A stretch of DNA of 64,000 nt, taken from positions 1-64,000 of the forward strand of contig NZ_NPKI01000029.1 of assembly GCF_002284565.1 (NCBI RefSeq). The letters are read 5' to 3'. Of the stretch, positions 54,958 through 63,900 are shown one piece after another; position 1 is the stretch's first letter; every line of letters starts with the position of its first letter. The notes under the pieces are model-generated. The model worked only from the letters and a program-made list of their open reading frames with translations, was not told the DNA's origin and made no database searches. The position numbers and the translations under genes are program-made. The DNA is from Mesorhizobium mediterraneum. GTDB taxonomy: Bacteria; Pseudomonadota; Alphaproteobacteria; Rhizobiales; Rhizobiaceae.

Positions 54958-55220
54958 ATGGCCGGCGCGAGCCATGGGTCGGTGGTAGATCGGCTGGTCG
55001 GCATCGACCTCGCTCGGGGCCTGGCTGTCTTCGGGATGTGTGCCGCCCATCTCGGTCCCGACCCCGGCGAAGGAGGACTAGTCGGGTTTCTGATGGAACT
55101 AACCCATGGGCGGTCGTCCGCCCTGTTTGCCGTATTGGCTGTTTTTTCGATTCTCCTGATTACCGGTCGCAAGGCGCCGAAGTCGGGGGTTGCAGGTAGA
55201 CAGGCCATTGCCAGAGTCGC
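54958..55220 (+). pseudogene. DUF418/acyltransferase-like membrane protein, N-terminal remnant
   Basis: VVDRLVGIDLARGLAVFGMC, then AAHLGPD and LMELTHGRSSALFAVLAVFS, then ILLITGRKAP, is the first membrane part of a DUF418/heparan-alpha-glucosaminide N-acetyltransferase-like protein. After about 55220 the frame is unrelated and soon stops, so only about 85 of about 380 residues survive. Confidence 0.5.
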
Positions 55221-55819
55221 AATTCGTGCCCTTGTTTTGGTCGCGCCCGGATGCGGCCCGACGCTTGGGCGGTGCCATGAAAGATGAAATGGCCGCCTCC
55301 GGTCTCGTTGACGAATTGGAGGCTATGGTGGCAAATAGACGCGTTGTCTGATCGCCGCTTTGATACTGGCGGTCCGATCCTGCTCAGACATTTAGATCCT
55401 TCAAGTTCACCTTCGGCCGCGTCGGCATCTTGCCGACTGGCTTTACGCATCCACGTCATTCCGCCGATGCTTCTGCACCGGGCCAAGTCGACATTTATCC
55501 CCACTTGGTGCCTCTTACAGACCATCGTGTTTCAGCATCAGTCGGTTCCTATTTTGCCGAGACTCAGGACCGATTGATACTGTGCCGTTAGTGAACGCTA
55601 CCCGGGATCTCGACTGGCTAAAGGCTCGTTGTTCGCAGCTCATCCTGGCCAAGACGTTGTTAGCTGGCCATTTCAACACCATCGAAGTGGCTGACCAGGT
55701 GAATGCAATGCTCGACCGCTTCCTAGCAGTCGGCCTCCGACGCCGCGCCACTACGCGTAAGTAAAATATGTGCGCAGGACGCTGCATACACGTTAGTGGT
55801 GGGTTTGGTCGGGTTACGA
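55221..55819. other. Decayed stretch with one short ORF
   Basis: About 600 bases. The best frame is 55582-55764 (NATRDLDWLKARCSQLILAK, then HFNTIEVADQVNAMLDRFLA), a helical 60-residue ORF with no good ribosome binding site. Nothing else is supportable. Confidence 0.35.
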
Positions 55820-56496
55820 CCGTCGATCAGCTGACCAGCTGTTTGATCGGGAGCTGGATCATCTGCCGCCGGAGGCGCGGTGGCGCGAATGGATGCAGCG
55901 CGTCGAGGCGACGATCTTTGCAGCCAGCGAGCCCGTTGGCCGTGCGACGCTGGCGCGGATCGTCGGCAAGAACTGCAGCATCGATCTGCTAATCGACGAT
56001 ATCCGCGAAGAGTTGCGCGGCCGGCCCCTATGATTTGGTCTCCGTCGCCGGCGGCTGGAAACACCTGACCCGCCCGGCCTATGCCGACGCCATCCGCAGT
56101 GCATTTGGCAAGGCCGTCGGAGACAGCGTGCGTGGTGTAGACCTGACCCAGTCGGACGTGCTGGTGTTGATGTGCATCGCCTATTTCCAACCGATCACCC
56201 GTGGAGAGCTATCGCCATTCTTCGGCAAGGAGATCAGCCGCGACCTGGTCGGCCATCTGCGTGGTGCGAAGCTCATCGCCTCCGGTCCACGCAGCCCGAC
56301 CCCAGGCGCGCCCTACACCGACGTGACGACAAAAGAGTTCCTGGTGGAGTTCGGGCTCGACACGCTGCGCGACCTGCCGGATTTCGAGGCGCTCGAGGAT
56401 GCTGGACTTCTGTCGAAGGGGAAGCTGCTGGAGGGCGCCATAGTGCCCGGCTTTTCCTCCCATCACTACAACGCCGACGTCGAGATCGAGGATTAG
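55820..56496 (+). pseudogene. scpB: ScpB-like protein, truncated and frameshifted (copy B)
   Basis: A second ScpB-type remnant, closely similar to the one at 12.9-13.8 kb and on the same strand. One frame (to about 56030) reads FDRELDHLPPEARWREWMQR and ATLARIVGKNCSIDLLIDDI. A base is lost, and the next frame continues YDLVSVAGGWKHLTRPAYAD, MCIAYFQPITRGELSPFFGK and DTLRDLPDFEALEDAGLLSK, ending at 56496. No DUF1403 partner precedes it. Unlike copy A, there is no internal duplication. Confidence 0.65.
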
Positions 56497-57058
56497 CTGC
56501 TCGCTGCCGCGCAGCAGCCGACCGCCGGCGCGTGATGCTGTTCAAATCTCCGCCGAACGTCGGGATCTTCGGTACGCATAAAGAGAAGCGGGTCTAATCA
56601 AACAATGAAGCGACACCCTTCGGTAGCAAGCGCCTCAAGTTGCGAGCTTGGCGTCCTTGGAAAACGGTAGGCGAAGGAGACGTGTACGTCAGTCAGTTAT
56701 TACTGTGCTCAGGTGCTCTCTGGCTTGGCGCGAAGTCACTTCTTTGGTCTCATCTGCGGTCGAGCTGCCTCTGCGGCGTCACTTTGGATCTGCGATTAAA
56801 GTCTCAAGCTCCACGATATCTGCAGTGAATTTATGAGAGACGGACCGCGATGGGTACCGGCAGCTTGATTGTCGTAACTGTGGGTTTTAGCCGATCGTTA
56901 AAGATTCCACCCCTTTGCCATGTGGGTAACAGCGCCGTTTTTCCCATTGACGTCAAAACATCAGAACAAAGTACCTTAGCTCTACAGATTTAATAGAATA
57001 TCGTTTGATCTGGTTTGGTGCGGCCTAACGCGCATGCAAAGTGTGGGAGATTGATGAC
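56497..57058. other. Upstream region of the organosulfur operon
   Basis: About 560 bases without a gene. A 10-bp palindrome, TTGACGTCAA (56947-56956), lies about 100 bases before the FMN reductase start and may be a regulator site. AT content rises between 56950 and 57010 (GATTTAATAGAATATCG), fitting a promoter region. No sigma-54 -24/-12 match was convincing. Confidence 0.4.
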
Positions 57059-57628
57059 TTGGCACGATTATCGGTTCTCGGAATATCGGGCGGCGTAAGC
57101 AACCCGTCCCGCACCACGGCGGTGGTCAATGCGCTGGTCAAGGCGGTCGCGTTGCGCGTGCCTGCAGACACCGGTCTGATCGAGATCACGGAGGCGGCAC
57201 CCTCACTTTTCGCCGGACTATCCCGCGGCGCACTTGGCGCATCTGGAGAAGCGATTATCCAGCGTGTCGAGAAGGCCGATTTGCTCGTGGTCGGAACGCC
57301 TGTCTATAGGGCTTCCTACACTGGCGCCCTCAAGCACCTGTTCGACCTGGTCGATTATCGCGCGTTGACGGGCAAGACCGTGCTTCTCGCCGCGACCGGC
57401 GGGAGCCCATACCATGGCCTGGTCCTCGAACATCAGCTCCGGCCATTGTTCGGCTTTTTTGGCGCTGTCACCGTCCCTACGGGCGTCTACGGCGCGCCCG
57501 ACGATTTCGTCGATGGCGAAATCGTCGGCGCAGCCATCATCGAGCGCATTGCAAGGGCTGCCACCGACGCGGTCTCCTTGCTCAACTCCAGTCACGCAAA
57601 TGCTGCCGTCGCCACCCGCGTCGGCTGA
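57059..57628 (+). CDS. NADPH-dependent FMN reductase (MsuE-like)
   Basis: A flavodoxin-fold reductase of about 189 aa, expected to supply FMNH2 to the monooxygenases downstream, as MsuE does in sulfonate and sulfone use. It shows VLGISGGVSNPSRTTAVVNA (phosphate loop), ADLLVVGTPVYRASYTGALK (flavin-binding PVYR), DYRALTGKTVLLAATGG. The start is taken as TTG 57059 with GGGAG nine bases upstream; a GTG at 57041 has no site of its own. The sfnG start follows 25 bases after the stop. Confidence 0.8.
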   Translation: MARLSVLGISGGVSNPSRTTAVVNALVKAVALRVPADTGLIEITEAAPSLFAGLSRGALGASGEAIIQRVEKADLLVVGTPVYRASYTGALKHLFDLVDYRALTGKTVLLAATGGSPYHGLVLEHQLRPLFGFFGAVTVPTGVYGAPDDFVDGEIVGAAIIERIARAATDAVSLLNSSHANAAVATRVG

Positions 57629-57653
57629 GCCAATCAACAGGGGAAACGACGAC

Positions 57654-58754
57654 ATGAGTTCGCATTCCGACGCCATCAAATTCGCCTACTGGGTCCCGAA
57701 TGTTTCCGGCGGCCTGGTGATCTCCAACATTGAGCAGCGGACAGGTTGGGATATCGACTACAACCGCAAGCTCGCCCAGATTGCCGAGGCCAACGGGTTC
57801 GACTATGCGCTGAGCCAGATCCGTTTCACGGCCGGCTATGGGGCCGACAACCAGCACGAATCAGTCTCGTTCAGCCATGCCTTGCTTGCCGCGACCACAA
57901 CGCTGAAGGTTATCGCAGCGATCCTGCCCGGCCCGTGGAACCCTGCGCTGGCGGCCAAGCAGATCGCTACCATCAACCACCTGACCAATGGCCGCGTCTC
58001 CGTCAATGTCGTCAGCGGCTGGTTCCGAGGCGAGTTCGCCGCGATTGGCGAACTCTGGCTCGATCATGACGAGCGCTATCGCCGGTCGGAGGAATTTATC
58101 CGAGCGTTGCGCGGCATCTGGACGGAAGACAGTTTCACGCTGAAGGGCGATTTCTACCGCTTCACCAACTATTCCATGAAGCCGAAGCCGATCGAGCCCT
58201 TGCCCGAGATATTCCAAGGCGGCTCGTCGCGAGCCGCTCGCGACATGGCGTCTCGTGTCTCCGATTGGTATTTCACCAACGGCAATACCCCGGAGGAGAT
58301 CCGGAAGCAGGTCGACGACATCCGCACCAAGGCGAAAGCCAACGGCCACAAGGTTAGGATCGGCGTCAACGCTTTCGCCATCGCCCGCGAGAGCGAGCAG
58401 GAAGCGCGCGCCGTGCTCGACGAGATCATCGCCAAGGCGAATCCGGAGGCGGTGCAGGGCTTTGCCGATCAGGTCAAGAATGCCGGCAAGGCCTCGCCGG
58501 AAGGCGAAGGCAATTGGGCGAAATCCTCCTTCGAGGATCTCGTGCAATACAATGACGGCTTCCGCAGCAATCTCATCGGCACGCCTGAACAGATCGCCGA
58601 ACGCATCCTGAAGCTCAAGGATGCCGGCGCCGACCTGATCCTGCTCGGCTTCCTGCATTTCCAGGAAGAGGTCGAGTTCTTCGGCAAGCGCGTCATCCCA
58701 TTGGTGCGCGAACTGGAAGCAGCTCGCGACAGGGAGCTTGTCGCCGCGGAATAG
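57654..58754 (+). CDS. sfnG: SfnG, FMNH2-dependent dimethylsulfone monooxygenase
   Basis: Luciferase-like monooxygenase that oxidises dimethylsulfone to methanesulfinate, feeding sulfur assimilation. 366 aa, the usual length. It shows FAYWVPNVSGGLVISNIEQR, then SQIRFTAGYGADNQHESVSF, AILPGPWNPALAAKQIATIN, VNVVSGWFRGEFAAIGE and FQGGSSRAARDMASR; all agree with the SfnG group of the SsuD/LadA families. ATG at 57654 after GGGGAAACGACGAC. Between the FMN reductase and a transporter, so uptake and desulfurisation are linked. Confidence 0.9.
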   Translation: MSSHSDAIKFAYWVPNVSGGLVISNIEQRTGWDIDYNRKLAQIAEANGFDYALSQIRFTAGYGADNQHESVSFSHALLAATTTLKVIAAILPGPWNPALAAKQIATINHLTNGRVSVNVVSGWFRGEFAAIGELWLDHDERYRRSEEFIRALRGIWTEDSFTLKGDFYRFTNYSMKPKPIEPLPEIFQGGSSRAARDMASRVSDWYFTNGNTPEEIRKQVDDIRTKAKANGHKVRIGVNAFAIARESEQEARAVLDEIIAKANPEAVQGFADQVKNAGKASPEGEGNWAKSSFEDLVQYNDGFRSNLIGTPEQIAERILKLKDAGADLILLGFLHFQEEVEFFGKRVIPLVRELEAARDRELVAAE

Positions 58755-58809
58755 GTCAGGCGCGGCCTTCGGGCCGCCGCCAGCTCTCCTTCAAAAACAG
58801 GGACGTTTC

Positions 58810-59712
58810 ATGATTGGTGCTTCGCTGGGAGCCGCCGCATACGAGCGCGCGCCCGAAATTTCCCGCATTCTTGCTGGTGTTGGCCCCGTGGAGGACACGC
58901 GCCGGGCGCGCCTGTCGGCAAAGGCTGATGCGATCCTGACGCTGAATGGGATCGGTATTTCCTTTGGCGGCGTCACGGCATTGAGCGATGTCGACCTTGA
59001 GGTCAAGAGCGGCGAGATCCGCGCGGTGATCGGCCCCAACGGCGCCGGCAAATCCTCGCTGATCAACATCATCAGCGGCCTCTACCACGCCGACCACGGC
59101 ACGATCACGATCGACGGACAGCCATTTGCCCGGGTGCCGGCGAACCATCTGGCGCGACTGGGCGTTGCACGAACCTTCCAAAACCTGGCGCTGTTCGGCG
59201 GGCTTTCGGTGCGTGACAACATCGCGTCCGGCCGCGTCCACACCAGGCACGCCAGTTTTGTCGAACACATTGCAGGCCTGCCACGCGCCCGGCGCGAGGA
59301 TGCCATGATCGCCGAAAAGACCGATCAGATAGTCGCCTTCCTGCATCTCGAAAGCGTCGCCGACCGCCTCGTCGCCACCTTGCCTTACGGCCTGCAGAAG
59401 CGGGTCGAGCTGGCGCGCGCGCTGGTCGCCGAGCCGAAGCTGCTGCTGCTCGACGAGCCGATGGCCGGCATGACGGCGACCGAGAAGGCCGAGATGGCCG
59501 GCTTCGTGCGCGCCGCGCGCGACCGGCACGGCGTCACCATCATCCTGATCGAGCACGACATCGGCGTTGTCATGGGCCTCTCCGACCGCGTCGCCGTGCT
59601 CGACTACGGCCGCAAGATCGCCGACGGCACGCCGGCCCAGGTGCGCGCCGATCCTGCGGTGATCCAGGCCTATCTCGGCACCGCCGAGGGCGAAGACAGC
59701 GAGGGCATCTGA
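58810..59712 (+). CDS. ABC transporter ATPase, LivG-type
   Basis: A 300-aa branched-chain-amino-acid-type ABC ATPase. Walker A GPNGAGKSSLINIISG, the Q-loop in GVARTFQNLALFGGLS, signature LPYGLQKRVELARALV (a variant of LSGGQ), Walker B LLLLDEPMAG and H-loop LIEHDIGVVMGLSD are all present. It has a longer N-terminus (about 40 aa) than usual LivG. The ATG at 58810 was chosen since the longer frame runs from within sfnG. Part of a five-gene transporter with the genes at 59712-63900. Confidence 0.9.
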   Translation: MIGASLGAAAYERAPEISRILAGVGPVEDTRRARLSAKADAILTLNGIGISFGGVTALSDVDLEVKSGEIRAVIGPNGAGKSSLINIISGLYHADHGTITIDGQPFARVPANHLARLGVARTFQNLALFGGLSVRDNIASGRVHTRHASFVEHIAGLPRARREDAMIAEKTDQIVAFLHLESVADRLVATLPYGLQKRVELARALVAEPKLLLLDEPMAGMTATEKAEMAGFVRAARDRHGVTIILIEHDIGVVMGLSDRVAVLDYGRKIADGTPAQVRADPAVIQAYLGTAEGEDSEGI

Positions 59713-60608
59713 TGAGCTACTATGATTTCCTCTTCGTCATCGAGGTGCTGGTCGGAGGCCTGCTGTCGGGCGTCATGTACTCGCTCGTCGCCATCGGATT
59801 CGTGCTGATCTACAAGACCTCGGGCGTGCTGAACTTCGCGCAAGGCTCGATGGTGCTGTTTGCAGCACTCACTTTCGTCAGCCTGGTCGAACGCCGCGTC
59901 CCTTTCGCGCTTTCGCTGCTCATCACCTTCGCGGTCATGGTCGCGCTCGGCTTCACCATCGAGCGGACCGTGCTCAGGCCGCTGGTCAACCGCTCGCCGA
60001 TGACGCTGTTCATGGCGACGCTGGGCCTCTCCTACATCATCGAAGGTGCCGCCCAGCTTATCTGGGGCACGCAGGTGCACGGGCTCGACCTCGGCATCGA
60101 CGACACCCCCTTCGAGGTCGGCGGCGTACTGATCTCGTCCTTCGACCTGCTGGCGGCGGCGATCGCCGCCGCCATGGTCGCAGGCCTCAGCGCCTTCTTC
60201 TATTGGACGCGGATCGGCCTTGCGTTTCGCGCCGTCGCCGACGATCAGTTCGCGGCCCTCGCCGTCGGGCTGCGGCTGCCTCGCATCTGGGGCACCGTGT
60301 GGACGGCGGCCGGCTTCGTCGCGCTGGTCGCCGGGCTGTTGTGGGGCGCGCGTCTCGGCGTCCAGTTCTCGCTGTCGCTGATCGTGCTGAAGGCGCTGCC
60401 GGTGCTGGTGCTTGGCGGCTTCGATTCCATCCTCGGCGCCATCGTTGGCGGCCTCATCATCGGCGCCAGCGAGAAGCTGGCCGAGGTCTATCTCGGCCCG
60501 TTCGTCGGCGGCGGCATCGAGGGCTGGTTCGCCTATGCGCTGGCGCTGGTGGTGCTTTTGGTGCGCCCCTCCGGCCTGTTTGGCCAGAAAACCGTCGAAA
60601 GGGTCTGA
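59712..60608 (+). CDS. ABC transporter permease, LivH-type
   Basis: A 298-aa permease with about eight hydrophobic helices. SGVMYSLVAIGFVLIYKTSG, then VLNFAQGSMVLFAALTF, is the hallmark N-terminal part of LivH permeases; the C-terminal SLIVLKALPVLVLGGFDSIL and GAIVGGLIIGASEKLAE complete it. The start overlaps the ATPase stop (TGATG). The substrate is probably an organosulfur compound, inferred from the neighbours. Confidence 0.88.
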   Translation: MSYYDFLFVIEVLVGGLLSGVMYSLVAIGFVLIYKTSGVLNFAQGSMVLFAALTFVSLVERRVPFALSLLITFAVMVALGFTIERTVLRPLVNRSPMTLFMATLGLSYIIEGAAQLIWGTQVHGLDLGIDDTPFEVGGVLISSFDLLAAAIAAAMVAGLSAFFYWTRIGLAFRAVADDQFAALAVGLRLPRIWGTVWTAAGFVALVAGLLWGARLGVQFSLSLIVLKALPVLVLGGFDSILGAIVGGLIIGASEKLAEVYLGPFVGGGIEGWFAYALALVVLLVRPSGLFGQKTVERV

Positions 60609-60611
60609 ACC

Positions 60612-61661
60612 ATGGCCGTGCAAGCTCTCGACACCGCAAGGCTTCCAGTCGACTGGGCGAAACTCGTTCAGAAGCTGGCATTGCCGACCGCCCTGTTCGT
60701 CGTCGCCTACGGCGTGGTCCCTGCCTATGCTTCGGGCTATCTGGTCGAGGCGATCCTGCTGCCATTCCTGGCGCTCAGCCTGGCGGCGGTCGGCCTCAAT
60801 TTGCTGACCGGCTATTGCGGCCAGCTCTCGCTTGGCTCTTCCGCCTTCATGGCGGTGGGCGCGTTCGGCGCCTACAATTTCAACCTTAGGGTCGAAGGCC
60901 TGCCGCTGGCGGTGACCATGATCCTGGCCGGAATTTCCGCCGCCGGCTTCGGCGTCGTGTTCGGCCTGCCCAGTCTCAGGCTGCGCGGCTTCTACCTCGC
61001 CGTCTCGACGCTCGCCGCCCAGTTCTTCGTGCAATGGGCGCTAACCAAGTTCGGCTGGTTCTCCAACGACAACCCGTCCGGGGTGGTCTCGGCGCCGCAC
61101 CTGGCCGTCGCCGGTCTTTCGCTCGACAGCGCGACCGGCCGCTATTTGCTTTCGGTGACGACGGTGATCCTGATCACAGTGCTCGTGTCGAGGCTGGTCA
61201 ACAGCGCCACCGGCCGCAACTTCATCGCCGTGCGCGACAACGAGACCGCGGCACGGGTCATCGGCGTTCCGGTGCTCAAGACCAAGCTGCTCGCCTTCGC
61301 GCTGTCGTCCTTCATCATCGGCGTTGCCGGCGTGCTGTGGGCCTTCACCTATCTGCGCACCGTCGAGCCGGCCGGGTTCAACCTCGACCGCTCGTTCCAG
61401 ATCCTGTTCATCATCATCATCGGCGGGCTGGCTTCGATACGCGGCGCCTTTCTGGGCGCGGCGTTCATCGTCGTCTTCCCGCTCTTTCTGTCCCGGCTCG
61501 GCGCCTTCGTGTTCGGCGGCCTGTTCGATTCAGGTGTGCTCGACATGAGCCAGCGCATCGTGCTTGGCGCGCTCATCATCATCTTCCTCATCGCGGAACC
61601 GAACGGGCTGTCGGCCCTCTTCGACCGCCTGAAACGACGGATCGGCTCGAGGTCCAGCTGA
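60612..61661 (+). CDS. ABC transporter permease, LivM-type
   Basis: A 349-aa permease, partner of the LivH-type one. ALSLAAVGLNLLTGYCGQLS, then LGSSAFMAVGAFGAYNF, and the conserved AVRDNETAARVIGVPVLKTK, then LLAFALSSFIIGVAGVLWA, identify the LivM group. The ATG at 60612 is 3 bases after the previous stop. Confidence 0.88.
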   Translation: MAVQALDTARLPVDWAKLVQKLALPTALFVVAYGVVPAYASGYLVEAILLPFLALSLAAVGLNLLTGYCGQLSLGSSAFMAVGAFGAYNFNLRVEGLPLAVTMILAGISAAGFGVVFGLPSLRLRGFYLAVSTLAAQFFVQWALTKFGWFSNDNPSGVVSAPHLAVAGLSLDSATGRYLLSVTTVILITVLVSRLVNSATGRNFIAVRDNETAARVIGVPVLKTKLLAFALSSFIIGVAGVLWAFTYLRTVEPAGFNLDRSFQILFIIIIGGLASIRGAFLGAAFIVVFPLFLSRLGAFVFGGLFDSGVLDMSQRIVLGALIIIFLIAEPNGLSALFDRLKRRIGSRSS

Positions 61662-61710
61662 GCGCCGCTCGACATCCTCTCACGGACCACAACCTCAGGA
61701 GATGCAACCC

Positions 61711-63042
61711 ATGACCTTCTTCAGTCACCTACGAAAGGCGGCGATCGCCACGGCCTTCGTCTTCGGCGCGACGGCGGTTCACGCCGACGAACAGTATTTT
61801 CCTCTGCAGAGCTACCGCGTCGGCCCCTATGCCGCCGGCGGCACGGGCTTCTTCGGCGGCTTCATCGACTATCTCAACCTGATCAACATCCGAGACGGAG
61901 GCGTCAACGGCGTCAAGCTGACCTGGAGCGAAGGCGAGACGCAGTATGAGGTCGAGAAGGGCGTCGAGGTCTACGAACGATTGAAGAGCAATCCCGGCAT
62001 CGCCGCCTGGAACCCGCTTTCCGTAGGCATCGCATACGCCATGATCGACCGCATCACCGATGACAAGGTTCCACTGATAACCATCAACCACGGCCGCACC
62101 GACACGACAGATGGGCGCGTGTTCCCTTACGTCTTCCCGCTGCTGCTCAATCCCTACAGCGAGACCTCCGGCATCGTGAACTACATCGCCTCCAAGGAAG
62201 GCGGCCTCGACAAGCTCAAAGGCAAGAAGATCGTGGTGCTCTATCACGGCTCGCCCTACGGCAAGGAGACGATCCCGATCTATGAATTGCTTTCGCAGAA
62301 ATACGGCTTCGAGCTGTCGCACATCGAGGTGCCGCATCCCGGCAACGAGCAGCAGGCGCAATGGCTGACGATCCGGCGCGAGCATCCGGATTACGTGGTG
62401 CTGCGCGGCTGGGGGGTGATGAACCCCGTTGCCCTGAAAACCGCCCAGAAGACCGGCTTCCCGGCCGACCATATCGTCGGAAACGTCTGGTCCAACTCCG
62501 AGGAAGACGTCATCCCCGCCGGCGATGCCGCTAAGGGCTACACCGCCATCACCACCCAGGCCTCGGGCGAGCAGTATCCGGTGGTCCAGGAGATCGTCAA
62601 AACCGTCTACGGCGCCGGCAAGGGCAATCTCGAGGACAAGAGCCGCATCGGCTCGGTCTACCATAATCTCGGCATCGTCAATGGCATCCTTAATGTCGAG
62701 GCGGTCCGCATCGCACAGGCGAAGTTCGGCAACCGCACGCTGACCGGCGACGAAGTGCGTTGGGGCTTCGAGCATCTCAAGCTCGATCCGGCGCGCGTCG
62801 AGGCACTCGGCGCCAAGGACCTGTTCCACTCGATCAACGTCTCCTGGGACAATCACGAGGGTGACGGCTACGTGACCTTCCAGCAATGGGACGGCAAGAA
62901 GTGGAATGTCGTCTCCGACTGGATCGCTCCCGACTGGAAGCTGCTGCGTCCGATCATCGAGAAGTCGTCCGAGGCCTATGCCAAGGAAAAGGGCATCAAG
63001 ATCCGCACAGCCGAGGACGCCGACGCGGTGGTCAGCAACTGA
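61711..63042 (+). CDS. Periplasmic substrate-binding protein, branched-chain type
   Basis: A type I periplasmic binding protein of about 443 aa. Signal peptide: MTFFSHLRKAAIATAFVFGA, then TAVHADE with cleavage after AxA. Then FPLQSYRVGPYAAGGTGFFG, NINRDGGVNGVKL-like repeats (NLINIRDGGVNGVKLTWSEG), and YPVVQEIVKTVYGAGKGN. The start at 61711 is preferred over 61702 because AGGAG is nine bases upstream. The binding pocket cannot be read; given sfnG and sfnB neighbours, a sulfone or sulfonate is the natural candidate. Confidence 0.88.
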   Translation: MTFFSHLRKAAIATAFVFGATAVHADEQYFPLQSYRVGPYAAGGTGFFGGFIDYLNLINIRDGGVNGVKLTWSEGETQYEVEKGVEVYERLKSNPGIAAWNPLSVGIAYAMIDRITDDKVPLITINHGRTDTTDGRVFPYVFPLLLNPYSETSGIVNYIASKEGGLDKLKGKKIVVLYHGSPYGKETIPIYELLSQKYGFELSHIEVPHPGNEQQAQWLTIRREHPDYVVLRGWGVMNPVALKTAQKTGFPADHIVGNVWSNSEEDVIPAGDAAKGYTAITTQASGEQYPVVQEIVKTVYGAGKGNLEDKSRIGSVYHNLGIVNGILNVEAVRIAQAKFGNRTLTGDEVRWGFEHLKLDPARVEALGAKDLFHSINVSWDNHEGDGYVTFQQWDGKKWNVVSDWIAPDWKLLRPIIEKSSEAYAKEKGIKIRTAEDADAVVSN

Positions 63043-63108
63043 ATTTGGTATGGCGCGGCCGACAAATCTGGCCGGCCGCGCCATCCACCTTCCCGAGCGG
63101 AGTCATCG

Positions 63109-63900
63109 ATGTCCATCCCGGAATACCCGATACTGTCAGTTAGCAGCGTGGAAGCTGTCTACAACGGCGCCATCGCCGCCCTACACGGCGTCGACTTGTT
63201 GGTTGGCAGGGGCGAGATCGTCGCGCTGCTCGGCTCCAACGGTGCCGGCAAGACGACACTGCTGCGCGCCGTATCCAATCTCCTTCAGACTGAGCGCGGC
63301 GCCATTACCGCCGGTCGGATCACCTTCGGTGGCGAGGATGTTTCAAGGGCAAGCCCCTCGCACCTAGTCCGCAGCGGCCTTGTCCAAGTCCTCGAGGGCC
63401 GGCATTGCTTCCGCTCGCTGACGGTCGAAGAGAACCTCTTCACCGGCGCGCTCGGACGCTCGTCCTCTCGCACTGGCGTCAAGGCCGACCTCGATCGTGT
63501 CTATTCACTTTTCCCAAGGCTCGCCGAGAAGCGGCGAACCCGGTCCGGCCTCACTTCCGGGGGCGAGCAGCAGATGACGGCTATCGGCCGGGGTCTGATG
63601 TCGCGGCCGAAACTCTTTGTTCTGGACGAGCCGTCGATGGGGCTGGCACCGCTGATCGTCGACGAGATCTTCAGCGCCCTGAAATGGCTCAACCGCGACG
63701 AAGGCCTTTCGATCCTCGTTGCCGAACAGAATTCGGCGGTCGCGCTGAAATACGCCGACCGCGCCACCGTGCTCGAGAACGGCGTCAGCGTGCTGGAAGG
63801 ATCGGCTGCCGACTTGCGCCAGCGCACCGATATCAAAACCTACTACCTCGGCGGCGCGCCGCTTCCACCGCAACATTTTCCCAAGGAGACAGCAGCATGA
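63109..63900 (+). CDS. ABC transporter ATPase, LivF-type
   Basis: A 263-aa ABC ATPase of the LivF group. Walker A GSNGAGKTTLLRAVSNLL, Q-loop region VLEGRHCFRSLTVEENLF, signature LTSGGEQQMTAIGRGLMS, Walker B LFVLDEPSMGLAPLIV and H-loop-type LVAEQNSAVALKYADR are seen. The stop overlaps the start of the next gene (ATGA). Completes the transporter. Confidence 0.9.
   Translation: MSIPEYPILSVSSVEAVYNGAIAALHGVDLLVGRGEIVALLGSNGAGKTTLLRAVSNLLQTERGAITAGRITFGGEDVSRASPSHLVRSGLVQVLEGRHCFRSLTVEENLFTGALGRSSSRTGVKADLDRVYSLFPRLAEKRRTRSGLTSGGEQQMTAIGRGLMSRPKLFVLDEPSMGLAPLIVDEIFSALKWLNRDEGLSILVAEQNSAVALKYADRATVLENGVSVLEGSAADLRQRTDIKTYYLGGAPLPPQHFPKETAA

Noticed and set aside
57041..57058. Upstream GTG start for the FMN reductase
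   Set aside because: The only ribosome-binding-like GGGAG lies inside this extension and is correctly spaced for TTG 57059; the extra residues do not match the usual N-terminus.
59670..61034. A 454-codon minus-strand frame opposite the LivH/LivM-type permeases
   Set aside because: The sequence is Asp/Glu/His/Gln-rich with no hydrophobic core, as expected for the antisense of membrane protein genes.
61729..63084. A 451-codon minus-strand frame opposite the binding-protein gene
   Set aside because: Shadow of a gene with a clear signal peptide and operon position.
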